Origin: a virus
DNA: 47,039 bases
Strand: one strand, 5' to 3'
IMG/VR virus record: IMGVR_UViG_3300046538_000167
Location: 1 to 47,039 of that record
In this document: one piece after another, positions 30,991 to 38,262 of the stretch
Numbering within the stretch: position 1 is the first letter of the stretch
How the letters are laid out: each line of letters opens with the position of its first letter
Program-made: the position numbers and the translations under genes
Notes under the pieces: generated by a model
What the model was told of the DNA's origin: nothing
Databases searched by the model: none
What the model saw: the letters and a program-made list of their open reading frames with translations, nothing else

Positions 30991-31124
30991 AAATCCACGC
31001 CGCCCGCCACTACACATTCAAAGAACTGCTCAACAGGATCGACCTTGAATACTGGCGTGTCGTTGAGCATGACGAGATGAATTACACCTTCATCCCAATC
31101 AAATACTGGGGAGGCAATCCATGA
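30987..31124 (+). CDS. 45-residue protein with GTG start, unrecognised
   Basis: The GTG overlaps the previous stop; product starts (M)KIHAARHYTFKELLNRIDLEYWRVVEHDEMNY and ends IKYWGGNP. It is rich in Tyr, Trp and His. No motif. Coupling is the main evidence. Confidence 0.45.
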   Translation: MKIHAARHYTFKELLNRIDLEYWRVVEHDEMNYTFIPIKYWGGNP

Positions 31125-31237
31125 AAGCACTCGTCTGGCTCATGGCCTTCGGCGCCCTCGTCCTTCTTCTGCAATACGGCCTGTTCAAGGAGAACGGCGA
31201 GCCTCGCAGCATTCCTGTTATGGCGGTGGCGAAATGA
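31121..31237 (+). CDS. 38-residue membrane peptide, unrecognised
   Basis: MKALVWLMAFGALVLLLQYGL is one N-terminal membrane helix or uncleaved signal, followed by a short polar tail. ATGA overlaps on both sides. One of several such peptides in this operon. Confidence 0.5.
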   Translation: MKALVWLMAFGALVLLLQYGLFKENGEPRSIPVMAVAK

Positions 31238-31431
31238 AAATTCAGCATAAGAACGGCGCAGTATCCGGCGTAAGCCTCAAGGTGAAAGGGTTCCGTTTCT
31301 GGTCTGCCCTGAACGAAGGCGGGAGGTATTTTTGCTTCAACCTTCTGCTGCTTGATCAGCGAGGAGCGAACGGAAAGCGCAACCTTTTCCACGTCTATGC
31401 GTTCGGCCGCACTTGGAATTGGTGGTTCTGA
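31234..31431 (+). CDS. Small beta-rich protein, unrecognised
   Basis: The 65 residues (MKIQHKNGAVSGVSLKVKGFRFWSALNEGGRYFCFNLLLLDQRG...AFGRTWNWWF) suggest a compact beta fold with an aromatic C-terminus. Coupled by ATGA to the preceding membrane peptide. Confidence 0.5.
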   Translation: MKIQHKNGAVSGVSLKVKGFRFWSALNEGGRYFCFNLLLLDQRGANGKRNLFHVYAFGRTWNWWF

Positions 31432-31432
31432 T

Positions 31433-31549
31433 ATGACCAGCCACCAACGCGCCCGCCGCCTACTCCTCTGGCGCGGCAGCTTCCCTGTGCTCGCCTTCTT
31501 CACCATCTGGATGCTGGCTAGCGCCTACGTCGGTCAGCTAACTCAATAA
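31433..31549 (+). CDS. 38-residue membrane peptide, unrecognised
   Basis: The frame MTSHQRARRLLLWRGSFPVLAFFTIWMLASAYVGQLTQ has a positively charged N-terminus (five His/Arg) and one helix of about 20 residues. It starts one base after the previous stop codon. Confidence 0.45.
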   Translation: MTSHQRARRLLLWRGSFPVLAFFTIWMLASAYVGQLTQ

Positions 31550-31558
31550 GGAAATCCC

Positions 31559-32068
31559 ATGCCACTCGATCCTCGGGCGAACGCCCCCGAGCGTATTGCT
31601 GCGCCGGCTCCGCTGCCTCACATCAGCCGCCGCGCACTCAAACGCGTGAAGAACCCCATCCCGGCCCCGACCGATTGCCGATACTGCGGTGATGACGTCC
31701 GCCTGGTCTGCAACTCGGAAATCTACAATGGCCGCAGCTATGGCGATTGGCCGTTCGCCTATCTCTGTCAAGGCTGCCGGGCCTACGTGGGTCTTCACCC
31801 GAACACCGATATCCCGCTCGGCACGCTGGCTGACGACAAGCTGCGCGCAGGCCGCAACCGCAGCAAGGCCGCATTCCACGACCACATGAAGAAGGCCGGC
31901 ATGAGCAGGACGGTCGCCTACCAATGGCTGGCCAAGCAGATGAAGATCGACGTAGGAATTTGCCACTTCGGATGGTTCGACCATGAAGAGTGCATAACCG
32001 CAGAGCGCATCGTCCAGAACGCCAAACCAAATACCGCAATAGCCCAAGCATTCGCAAAAGCCCAATAA
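31559..32068 (+). CDS. DUF3268-like zinc-finger protein
   Basis: The 169 residues match from memory DUF3268 (zinc-finger-containing domain): DCRYCGDDVRLVCNSEIYNGRSYGDWPFAYLCQGCRAYVGLHPNTDIPLGTLAD followed by a helical LRAGRNRSKAAFHDHMKKAGMSRTVAYQWLAKQM. Two CxxC pairs should hold a zinc. The function is unknown; it occurs in phage early regions. Confidence 0.72.
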   Translation: MPLDPRANAPERIAAPAPLPHISRRALKRVKNPIPAPTDCRYCGDDVRLVCNSEIYNGRSYGDWPFAYLCQGCRAYVGLHPNTDIPLGTLADDKLRAGRNRSKAAFHDHMKKAGMSRTVAYQWLAKQMKIDVGICHFGWFDHEECITAERIVQNAKPNTAIAQAFAKAQ

Positions 32069-32108
32069 CCAGAACTCACACGCCGCCTGCATGGCGGGGA
32101 GAACAATC

Positions 32109-32630
32109 GTGTCCAACGAATCGAAAACCCACTTCAGAAAGGCGTTCGACTCGCCTTACCTGAGCAGCGCCGATATCGTCGAGCCGACGATCCTCACCAT
32201 CAACCGCGTATCGCTGGAGCCGGACAAGACCAAGAAGACGAAGGACGTCTTCAACACCGCGCACTTCGCCGAGCGTGAGCTGCGCCCGGGCGAGAAGCTG
32301 AAACCAATGATCCTCAATGCGACCAACAGCAAGACGATGCGCTCTCTGACCGGCTCACCGTTCATTGAGGACTGGGCCGGCTTCAAGGTAACCGTCTATG
32401 TCGACAGCAACGTGAAGTTCGGCAAAGAGACGCTGGAAGGCTTGCGGATCAGTCCGAAGGCACCGGTCATTGCGTGGCTGACTCCAGAGAACCAGAAAGG
32501 CTGGAACAACGCCAAAGCAGCCTACAAGCGCGACGGCAACCTCTACGCTGTACTGGCCCGCGTATCCATCTCGGATGACCACCAGCAGCAACTGATGGAG
32601 GAATGCGCCAATGAATCGCGTGTGGCGTGA
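32109..32630 (+). CDS. Unassigned partner of the exonuclease (possible SSB or annealase)
   Basis: The GTG at 32109 has GGGGAG eight bases upstream; the ATG at 32091 has none. The product (173 residues) is beta-rich: ADIVEPTILTINRVSLEPDK, RPGEKLKPMILNATNSKTMRSLTGSPFIEDWAGFKVTVYVDSNVKFGKETLEGLRISPKAPV. It overlaps the exonuclease gene by 20 bases. In phages an exonuclease is paired with an annealase or SSB; the OB-like beta pattern makes an ssDNA-binding role plausible, but this is inference. Confidence 0.6.
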   Translation: MSNESKTHFRKAFDSPYLSSADIVEPTILTINRVSLEPDKTKKTKDVFNTAHFAERELRPGEKLKPMILNATNSKTMRSLTGSPFIEDWAGFKVTVYVDSNVKFGKETLEGLRISPKAPVIAWLTPENQKGWNNAKAAYKRDGNLYAVLARVSISDDHQQQLMEECANESRVA

Positions 32631-33234
32631 CGTTCCCCAAAATTCTGAGGCGTGGTTGCAGTGGAGAATAGGCAAGGCTACCGGCTCAAACGCAGGCTGC
32701 TACATGGCAAACGGTGACGGCGCATTCGGGGAGCCGGCTAAGAAATACGCCCTCCAGATCGCCCTAGAGATTGCTACCGGTCGCAAAGCCGAGTTCAGTT
32801 TTTCCAACGAACACACCGAGCGCGGGCATACGGATGAGCCGATCGCCAGAATGCATTACGAGGACGCCGAATTCGTAGATGTCACGAATGGCGGGTTCTT
32901 CGACTGCGGCGATCATGGCGACTCGCCAGACGGCCTCATAGGCAAACATGGGGTGCTGGAGATCAAGTGTGTGACCGCCGCAGTTCACTACGCCACGCTT
33001 CGCCGTGGCTCATTTGACCCGGCCTATCGCTGGCAGTTGGTGAGCCATCTCGACTGCACAGGCCGCGACTGGGTCGACTTCGTCAGCTACTGCTCCGAGT
33101 TCCCCGAAGCGAGCCAGCTCATCGTCTACCGGCAGACTCGCGACGACTTCAAAGACGAACTCAAGCGCCTCGAAGACCGCCGCGCCAAATTCCTTGAGCT
33201 GGTGCAAACGACACTGGCAAGCATTCCACGGTGA
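32611..33234 (+). CDS. YqaJ / lambda-type exonuclease
   Basis: This degrades one strand of duplex DNA for recombination. The 207 residues have the PD-(D/E)xK core: Glu70 and Glu76 in ERGHTDE, Asp107 in SPDGLIG, and E117-I-K119. The N-terminal RIGKATGSNAG is the family's R-x-x-x-x-T-A-S-like segment. It overlaps the unassigned partner gene. Confidence 0.86.
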   Translation: MNRVWRDVPQNSEAWLQWRIGKATGSNAGCYMANGDGAFGEPAKKYALQIALEIATGRKAEFSFSNEHTERGHTDEPIARMHYEDAEFVDVTNGGFFDCGDHGDSPDGLIGKHGVLEIKCVTAAVHYATLRRGSFDPAYRWQLVSHLDCTGRDWVDFVSYCSEFPEASQLIVYRQTRDDFKDELKRLEDRRAKFLELVQTTLASIPR

Positions 33235-33240
33235 TCAACC

Positions 33241-33759
33241 ATGAACGCCTACATCAGCAGCGATCTGAACATGGTCAGGGAGTTAGACCCGGACAGAAGT
33301 GAAATAGCACTGAAAATGCAGGCCTTCCTTGAAAAAGGAGGGACTATTGAGGTGCTCCCGTTCTGGGTTTCCCACGGAGAACCCGCCAAGCCCAGCACCA
33401 TGACGCCGAACTTCCAGAGCCGGTCCGTCAAAGACGAAACGGATCAGCAGGCAGCGCGCATCAGGACACTGGCCAAAACAATGTGCCAGAACGACATCTG
33501 CGAGGCTGAGGGAATTTCCCGAGGCGTGTTGCGCGGGATTGGCAGGCGTTACGCTATCAAGTTTCCGGTCAAGTCGAAGAACTATATCGCTCCAAACAAA
33601 TACCCTGCCGCACAGGAAGCTTCGCTGGTCCTCAAGATCAAGGAATGCATTGAGAAGGGAGTCAGCCGGAACCAATGCTCAATCGATCTAGGCATCAGCA
33701 GCAAGTTGCTTTACCGCCTGATTGATGACTACCAGATCGCCTATCCGAAGCAGAAATAA
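33241..33759 (+). CDS. Hypothetical protein with two HTH-like segments
   Basis: The 172 residues hold two Cys-containing segments that look like helix-turn-helix: MCQNDICEAEGISRGVLRGIGRRYAIKFP and CIEKGVSRNQCSIDLGISSKLLYRLIDDYQIAYP. The repeat of pattern suggests an internal duplication. It may bind DNA; no family recognised. Confidence 0.55.
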   Translation: MNAYISSDLNMVRELDPDRSEIALKMQAFLEKGGTIEVLPFWVSHGEPAKPSTMTPNFQSRSVKDETDQQAARIRTLAKTMCQNDICEAEGISRGVLRGIGRRYAIKFPVKSKNYIAPNKYPAAQEASLVLKIKECIEKGVSRNQCSIDLGISSKLLYRLIDDYQIAYPKQK

Positions 33760-33799
33760 CCGCCCACGCATTTAAAACATCACCCATCCGGGAGGCCTC

Positions 33800-33964
33800 A
33801 TGTCATCCAAAGGAAAGCTCAAGGCTGGCTATTTGGAGCTCCACTACTGCTGTGTCTACTGCGGGAAACCTCGGAACCAGTGCCGCAGCGACAAATGCTC
33901 AAAGGCCCGGCAGCGGGAATTTGCGAGGAGGAATGAAGATGCCGACCAAACCACTTCCGCCTGA
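33800..33964 (+). CDS. 54-residue zinc-knuckle protein, unrecognised
   Basis: The frame contains HYCCVYCGKPRNQCRSDKCSKARQREF: Cys pairs spaced CxxC and C-x4-C with basic surroundings, like small zinc-ribbon peptides. GGAGG lies 5 bases before the ATG. It overlaps the next gene by 26 bases in another frame. Confidence 0.6.
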   Translation: MSSKGKLKAGYLELHYCCVYCGKPRNQCRSDKCSKARQREFARRNEDADQTTSA

Positions 33965-34244
33965 GTCGGTGGAGAAGCTTTTGAAGTGCTTCGCCGAGGA
34001 TCGAACCAACCAGCAGATCGCCTACAAGGTCGGCTGCGGCTATGCGACCGTCGCCAGATACCTGCGTGCATTTGGGCTTTCGCGAAGTGGCAAAGGGCGC
34101 CACAGAGAGATCACTGACGACTGCCTTGTGCTGGCTGCCGAGATGCGCGCCCAGCACAAGAAGTGGGCTGAAGTCGAGGCTCGCATTGGTTTCTGCCGCC
34201 CGACCATTCAACGTTGGATGAAGGAATCGAGGGCTTCAGCATGA
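33939..34244 (+). CDS. Helix-turn-helix protein, unrecognised
   Basis: From the ATG with AGGAGG eight bases upstream the product is 101 residues with a homeodomain-like HTH: EKLLKCFAEDRTNQQIAYKVGCGYATVARYLRAFGLSR, and a second helical stretch (WAEVEARIGFCRPTIQRWMKE). It resembles phage proteins that use a terS- or transposase-like HTH. It may regulate the operon (inference). Confidence 0.6.
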   Translation: MPTKPLPPESVEKLLKCFAEDRTNQQIAYKVGCGYATVARYLRAFGLSRSGKGRHREITDDCLVLAAEMRAQHKKWAEVEARIGFCRPTIQRWMKESRASA

Positions 34245-34372
34245 TCACCTTACTTTCCTGCTGGCTTGCAACCTCAATCATCCTCGGCGGCTTTCTGGCT
34301 CGCCTTGCACACCTGGCCAAGCTTCGCGATCAGCGGGCAGCGGACGGGGTTAACTGGAGTATGACCGCATGA
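34241..34372 (+). CDS. 43-residue membrane peptide, unrecognised
   Basis: MITLLSCWLATSIILGGFLARLAHLAKLRDQRAADG is one membrane helix then a charged stretch. It is joined by ATGA on both sides to well-supported genes. Confidence 0.5.
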   Translation: MITLLSCWLATSIILGGFLARLAHLAKLRDQRAADGVNWSMTA

Positions 34373-34965
34373 AAATCGCAGCTTTGTTTGTGCAGCCAGA
34401 TGGTTGCTATTCCGGTGACGCATCGATCGATGCTTGGCCAGAGCAAAGAGACGCCCGCCGTTATTCGGGAAGCCTCCCGGTTGTTGCGCACCCTCCTTGC
34501 CAGCTATGGGGACCGATGGCTGCCGTCAACTTCAAGCGTTGGGGTGGCGAACACAACAGGCCCGGTAATGACCATGGCTGTTTTGCCTCTGCACTGGAAA
34601 GCGTGCGCAAGTTCGGCGGCGTTCTTGAGCATCCGAAGGCAACGCGGGCATGGGCGGCGCATGGCCTCACAAAGCCTGTCGGTATTGGCTGGCAACCCTG
34701 CGGTGATGGATGGGTCTGTGAGGTCTGGCAGTCTGCTTATGGGCACCGAGCGAACAAGGCGACCTGGCTCTATTACCACGGCGAGCAGACCCCTTTCGAC
34801 CTCGACTGGTCTCGCCCGCAAGGAACTCACCAGATTGGCTTCCAAGACCAGCGCGGCAAGGCAGCAAACAAGCCGACCCTGTACAAGCGCGAGGCTAACG
34901 CAACGCCTCCTAAATTCAAGCAGGCGCTAATTGATTTGGCGCTGCATTCGAGGTCGTCCCAATGA
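34369..34965 (+). CDS. PPCQ-motif protein, remote from DNA cytosine methyltransferases
   Basis: The 198 residues start KIAALFVQPDGCYSG and contain VVAHPPCQLWGPMAAVNFKRWG, then HGCFASALESVRKFGGVLEHPKATRAWAAHGL. The H-P-P-C-Q motif and following helix recall motif IV of C5 methyltransferases, but the SAM-binding FxGxG segment is not seen, so it may be a reduced or inactive relative. Modifying phage DNA against restriction is one possibility (inference). Confidence 0.6.
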   Translation: MKIAALFVQPDGCYSGDASIDAWPEQRDARRYSGSLPVVAHPPCQLWGPMAAVNFKRWGGEHNRPGNDHGCFASALESVRKFGGVLEHPKATRAWAAHGLTKPVGIGWQPCGDGWVCEVWQSAYGHRANKATWLYYHGEQTPFDLDWSRPQGTHQIGFQDQRGKAANKPTLYKREANATPPKFKQALIDLALHSRSSQ

Positions 34966-35045
34966 TCCCCCCCCAAACCCTCTTCGCAATCCTCGGCCTA
35001 GCCATGACCGGCTGGCCGCAACTTATTCAATGGTGCATGTCATGA
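34962..35045 (+). CDS. 27-residue hydrophobic peptide
   Basis: MIPPQTLFAILGLAMTGWPQLIQWCMS shares ATGA with the genes before and after it. It could be a membrane peptide or merely a coupling leader. Confidence 0.35.
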   Translation: MIPPQTLFAILGLAMTGWPQLIQWCMS

Positions 35046-35536
35046 GTGAAGTGAAGCGGTATGGACATATCAGCTACCTCGTCGAGGCGACTCCAGAAAT
35101 GGTGCAGCTTTATCCTCAGATGACGATATATGTGCTGTCGAATGACTTCGACGCCCAACGCCTGCGCGCCGATACGGCTGAGGCTGAGCGGGATGCGCTG
35201 CGTGAATCCATGGAAAATCAAGTAGCCCGCACGAACGACTATTCCTCGAAACTCACCGGCGCCGAGCAGCGCAATGCCGAACTGCGTGAGTTGTTGCGCC
35301 TGATGACAAACGAATACGCCTGCTGCCTTGAAGCCGGTCATGACCGGATCACTTTTCTAGGCGGCGACTGCGACAGCGTTTCGAAGATGCTGTCAGACAA
35401 TGACCATTACGCCAAGGCCTGCGCCGCCCTCAACCCCAACCCCGAGAGACACTACTCTGACTGCGCCACCAATAATCGTGGCGTACCAGAATTGCTCGGC
35501 CCCTGCGACTGCGGCTATGAGGGCGATCCGAAATGA
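35042..35536 (+). CDS. Coiled-coil early protein, unrecognised
   Basis: The 164 residues begin MSEVKRYGHISYLVEATPEMVQLYPQM and contain a coiled coil at about 40-90 (RADTAEAERDALRESMENQ...EQRNAELRELLRLM), then a Cys-rich end (DCATNNRGVPELLGPCDCGYEG). The layout resembles Ea22-like phage proteins. ATGA with the next gene. Confidence 0.55.
   Translation: MSEVKRYGHISYLVEATPEMVQLYPQMTIYVLSNDFDAQRLRADTAEAERDALRESMENQVARTNDYSSKLTGAEQRNAELRELLRLMTNEYACCLEAGHDRITFLGGDCDSVSKMLSDNDHYAKACAALNPNPERHYSDCATNNRGVPELLGPCDCGYEGDPK
35430..35446. repeat. 17-bp direct repeat, copy 1
   Basis: TCAACCCCAACCCCGAG occurs here and at 35699-35715, encoding a NPNPE motif in both genes; the copies are 269 bases apart. 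Confidence 0.85.
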
Positions 35537-35733
35537 CCAGAATCCCTCCAAGGCTTCTTGGCCTTATCGATGCCTTCGAGCGAGCAACTGTAGTTTGTTG
35601 CCGTACACCCGCACGCAGCCCGGACAAAGTGCGCGTCGAGAATGCCAAGAGCTCTGCTAAAGCTAGACTTTTTGACGCGGTTATCGTTCTGGCAAACATC
35701 AACCCCAACCCCGAGGCAGAAAGTCATGAGTAA
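35533..35733 (+). CDS. Small basic protein, unrecognised
   Basis: The 66 residues (MTRIPPRLLGLIDAFERATVVCCRTPARSPDKVRVENAKSSAKARLFDAVIVLANINPNPE) are basic with one amphipathic helix near the N-terminus. It shares the NPNPE ending with the preceding gene through the direct repeat. ATGA overlap. Confidence 0.5.
   Translation: MTRIPPRLLGLIDAFERATVVCCRTPARSPDKVRVENAKSSAKARLFDAVIVLANINPNPEAESHE
35699..35715. repeat. 17-bp direct repeat, copy 2
   Basis: Second copy of TCAACCCCAACCCCGAG; its position at the gene end suggests mosaic joining or duplication. Confidence 0.85.
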
Positions 35734-35923
35734 ATTAATCTGGATTTTGCGAGCTGCACTGCACATGAGAAAAGTTATGGGGTGGTGGCAGCCAAGGGAT
35801 CTGGCCTTTTGCTGGGAAACTGGAGCCGTGATCTACGACAGCTACGAATACGACGGCCGCGTCAGTGAAATCGGCGAACCGGACGAGGAAGTCAACGAAG
35901 AGCTGAGCCGCTGGGGAGACTGA
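35726..35923 (+). CDS. Small acidic protein, unrecognised
   Basis: The 65 residues have an N-terminal hydrophobic patch (SKLIWILRAALHMRKVMGWW) then an acidic tail (DSYEYDGRVSEIGEPDEEVNEELSRWGD). It overlaps the previous gene by 8 bases. Confidence 0.5.
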   Translation: MSKLIWILRAALHMRKVMGWWQPRDLAFCWETGAVIYDSYEYDGRVSEIGEPDEEVNEELSRWGD

Positions 35924-35925
35924 CC

Positions 35926-36687
35926 ATGAACAATAACCCAAAGATTGACGGCGTGTCGCGGGAGTTGCGCGCACTTCTTGAGCGAGTAGTTGGCAAGCCG
36001 ACCGGAAAACTTAACTGGGACGCCCTTGATGAAAACCGCATCACTGCCGCAGAAGAGCTGCGCGCCCTGCTCGATTCGCCAGTAAACGAACTGCGCGAAC
36101 ACTGCAAGCAATGCGCCGAGGTCGTGAAGACTTGGCCGGAGTGGAAACAGAACTGCCTTGGCGGTGCGCCAGCGGTCGAGCGGCAAGAGCCGGCGATCCA
36201 GCGATTCAACACGGCAGTAAGTCATGGTGGAAGCTATGAGCACGTTGTACTTGAAGAACATCGCAGCGGGCATGTCATGCGCTCGAATGATGTCATTAAA
36301 TATGTAACAGACCTGCAACCCACCATCGCCCAGCTACGCCAGCACAAGAACGATTACATGGAGGCCGCAGAAGAGACGCGAAGAGCATTGACCGACGAGA
36401 TCGCCCAGCTACAGGCGCGCGTGCAGGAGCTGGAGAGTGGGAGGGGTGAGCCGGTGGCGGTAGTCACCAGCGTCGTAAGCCGCAAAAACAAGCGCTTCGA
36501 AATTGAAATCCTCGACAACCAGAAACTTCATATCGGGACTTGGTTGTTCACCGCCCCGCCAGCGCCGGTCTCGTTTGTGCTGCCTGATCGCTGCATTGGC
36601 GCGGGCTTCGGCAGGCTCGACGAATATCGCCAAGGATGGAACGCCTGTCTCGACGCCACCGCTGCGCTGAATGAGGAGCGGAAATGA
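35926..36687 (+). CDS. Hypothetical coiled-coil protein (Ea22-like layout)
   Basis: The 253 residues combine an N-terminal helical part, a coiled coil (about 125-170, TDLQPTIAQLRQHKNDYMEAAEETRRALTDEIAQLQARVQELE), a beta segment with VAVVTSVVSRKNKRFEIEILDN and a C-terminal FGRLDEYRQGWNACLDATAALNEERK common in modular phage early proteins. No function is known. Confidence 0.55.
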   Translation: MNNNPKIDGVSRELRALLERVVGKPTGKLNWDALDENRITAAEELRALLDSPVNELREHCKQCAEVVKTWPEWKQNCLGGAPAVERQEPAIQRFNTAVSHGGSYEHVVLEEHRSGHVMRSNDVIKYVTDLQPTIAQLRQHKNDYMEAAEETRRALTDEIAQLQARVQELESGRGEPVAVVTSVVSRKNKRFEIEILDNQKLHIGTWLFTAPPAPVSFVLPDRCIGAGFGRLDEYRQGWNACLDATAALNEERK

Positions 36688-36725
36688 TCGCCCTCACCTG
36701 GTTCTACCTCGTCTACGTCCGCTGA
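36684..36725 (+). CDS. Possible 13-residue peptide
   Basis: MIALTWFYLVYVR with an ATGA overlap to the upstream gene. It is probably a coupling or chance frame. The following 69 bases (36726-36794) hold only the next Shine-Dalgarno. Confidence 0.2.
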   Translation: MIALTWFYLVYVR

Positions 36726-36794
36726 TTCATCCCTTCAGTTGTAAACCCCTGGTGGACTACTCACTGCTTGCCGCCCAGCGGCCGGAGCATCGTC

Positions 36795-37001
36795 ATGTCT
36801 CATATCGAAGAAAGAGAGGGTCGGCTGTACGCGGCCGAAATGCTTGCGTCTGCCGTCTATATGCCGCGCTGCATGTTCGACGAGCGCGGGCCGGTGGAAA
36901 CGATGGCCTGCAATCTGGAGCTGACGGCTCAGGTCAGGCCTGCGGACTATGCCAAGGGGATCAAGCAGGTTTTGGAGGTAGTGCGTCATGGCAACTGCTG
37001 A
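36795..37001 (+). CDS. Small helical protein, unrecognised
   Basis: The 68 residues begin MSHIEEREGRLYAAEMLASAVYMPRCMFDERGP and end LEVVRHGNC. GGAG lies about 10 bases before the ATG. It overlaps the RMF-like gene by 14 bases. Confidence 0.5.
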   Translation: MSHIEEREGRLYAAEMLASAVYMPRCMFDERGPVETMACNLELTAQVRPADYAKGIKQVLEVVRHGNC

Positions 37002-37173
37002 GCTGCACGGCCAGAAGATCAACCCGTTCGAGCAGGGTTACGCGGCGTTCCTGCGCGGCGTGGATCTGAAGCAGAACCCGTTCGAGGCCGAGAACGACCC
37101 TACCCCATATTCAAAGACGCGCTGGGCCCAAGGCTGGAACAGTGCGCAGCGTGAAGCGAGGAGAAAAGCATGA
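36988..37173 (+). CDS. RMF/CrpP-like small protein
   Basis: The 61 residues fit the pattern of ribosome modulation factor and CrpP-type proteins: GYAAFLRGVDLKQNPFE (G-x3-F-x2-G and NP-F) then YSKTRWAQGWNSAQREARRK (W-x2-GW-x2-A). RMF dimerises 70S ribosomes; CrpP-like proteins have been linked to quinolone tolerance. The phage copy could modulate host ribosomes (inference). ATGA with the next gene. Confidence 0.65.
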   Translation: MATAELHGQKINPFEQGYAAFLRGVDLKQNPFEAENDPTPYSKTRWAQGWNSAQREARRKA

Positions 37174-37589
37174 GTGAGAAAATCGCAATATCTCGGGAGA
37201 CGCTGACAGTTCTCGCTGACGAACATTGCCCATATGGATTGCTGATGGCGGCCAAGGCCATTGTTCGTGACCTGCTTTCTAAGCCGCCGCTGATCAGTGC
37301 GCTGCACGAAAACGGCGATCTGATCGCGCTCCAAGCCACAGTCGCCCAGCAGGCCAAGATGATCGAGCACCTGCGCGGCGGGCCTACTCCGCTCTACACC
37401 GCCGTAGACATGGCCAATGCGGCTAGGGACAGGTTCAGGGATGGGGCGGCGAGCGTTGTGGTGGAGTTGCCGAGCCGTCAATCACTTACGGTAGACCTTG
37501 AGATGATGAACGATCCTGATGGGGACTATTTGGACTATGAGAAGGCTGTAGCCGCAATCATCGCCGCCGGCGGGAGGGTCAAGGAATGA
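37170..37589 (+). CDS. Hypothetical early protein
   Basis: The 139 residues have a helical N-terminus, a mid stretch (LIALQATVAQQAKMIEHLRGG) and a C-terminus VVVELPSRQSLTVDLEMMND...VAAIIAAGGRVKE that resembles the C-terminal motif of the two MREEFE proteins (VIELPE ... AAIEAAGLKVK). A third, diverged member of that family is possible. Confidence 0.55.
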   Translation: MSEKIAISRETLTVLADEHCPYGLLMAAKAIVRDLLSKPPLISALHENGDLIALQATVAQQAKMIEHLRGGPTPLYTAVDMANAARDRFRDGAASVVVELPSRQSLTVDLEMMNDPDGDYLDYEKAVAAIIAAGGRVKE

Positions 37590-37756
37590 TCATGCAAGGA
37601 AAGAACGCAAAATACTGGTGGTTCCGCAGCTGCGGCGGCTACGGCCTGCACTTCCGCTGGGTCAGCAAGAACTATGAACCGCTGTTCAGTGAGCGCAACG
37701 GCTACGAGCGCGTACTGAAGATTGGCCGATTCTGGATAAAGGTACTGAAGCCATGA
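37586..37756 (+). CDS. 56-residue aromatic-rich protein, unrecognised
   Basis: The frame MIMQGKNAKYWWFRSCGGYGLHFRWVSKNYEPLFSERNGYERVLKIGRFWIKVLKP is rich in Trp, Tyr and Phe and basic, suggesting a compact beta fold. ATGA on both sides supports expression. Confidence 0.55.
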   Translation: MIMQGKNAKYWWFRSCGGYGLHFRWVSKNYEPLFSERNGYERVLKIGRFWIKVLKP

Positions 37757-37944
37757 GCGAAATTTACGTTTTGTGCGCCTATCTCATTATCGGCGTATTT
37801 GTGACGGGCTTCTTCGTCGGCGTTGACAGGGCCTTGAAGATTCGACGACACGTTGCGGAATACATGTGCCTCCCCGCGTTTCTGCTCTTTTGGCCAGTCG
37901 CTTTGCTGATCAATTGGAAATATTCGGAAGGAGTGAAGCCATGA
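37753..37944 (+). CDS. Two-helix membrane protein, unrecognised
   Basis: The 63 residues have two membrane helices (YVLCAYLIIGVFVTGFFVG and CLPAFLLFWPVALLINW) joined by a basic loop (RALKIRRH), so both ends lie in the periplasm by positive-inside rule. It is coupled by ATGA to both neighbours. Confidence 0.55.
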   Translation: MSEIYVLCAYLIIGVFVTGFFVGVDRALKIRRHVAEYMCLPAFLLFWPVALLINWKYSEGVKP

Positions 37945-38261
37945 CCGACTACGAAGACCTGCAGAAACGCTGCCAGAGAGGCGCCACGAACCTCAACGAT
38001 GTCAACAACCTGCTGGCTGAGTGCTATGGGGTAATGGGGGAGTTGAGGGCTGAGAACGAGGCGATGCGCCGTGACAAGTCAGAGTCATGCGACGGCTGCT
38101 TCATGGCGGATGCCGAAGCCTTGCGCAAGGATGCCGTGATCGGACGCATCGCCTACCTATTTTTCGATCGTATGGATGACCCCACAGAATCCGATCCGCT
38201 CGAAAAGAGCGTGAAGCTATTCCTCAATGCAGTTCGGGCCGCCATGAGCAAGGAGGGTTGA
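37941..38261 (+). CDS. Small helical protein, unrecognised
   Basis: The 106 residues include a coiled-coil part (NNLLAECYGVMGELRAENEAMRRDK), a CDGC pair and a C-terminal EKSVKLFLNAVRAAMSKEG. ATG chosen at the ATGA overlap. No family recognised. Confidence 0.5.
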   Translation: MTDYEDLQKRCQRGATNLNDVNNLLAECYGVMGELRAENEAMRRDKSESCDGCFMADAEALRKDAVIGRIAYLFFDRMDDPTESDPLEKSVKLFLNAVRAAMSKEG

Positions 38262-38262
38262 G

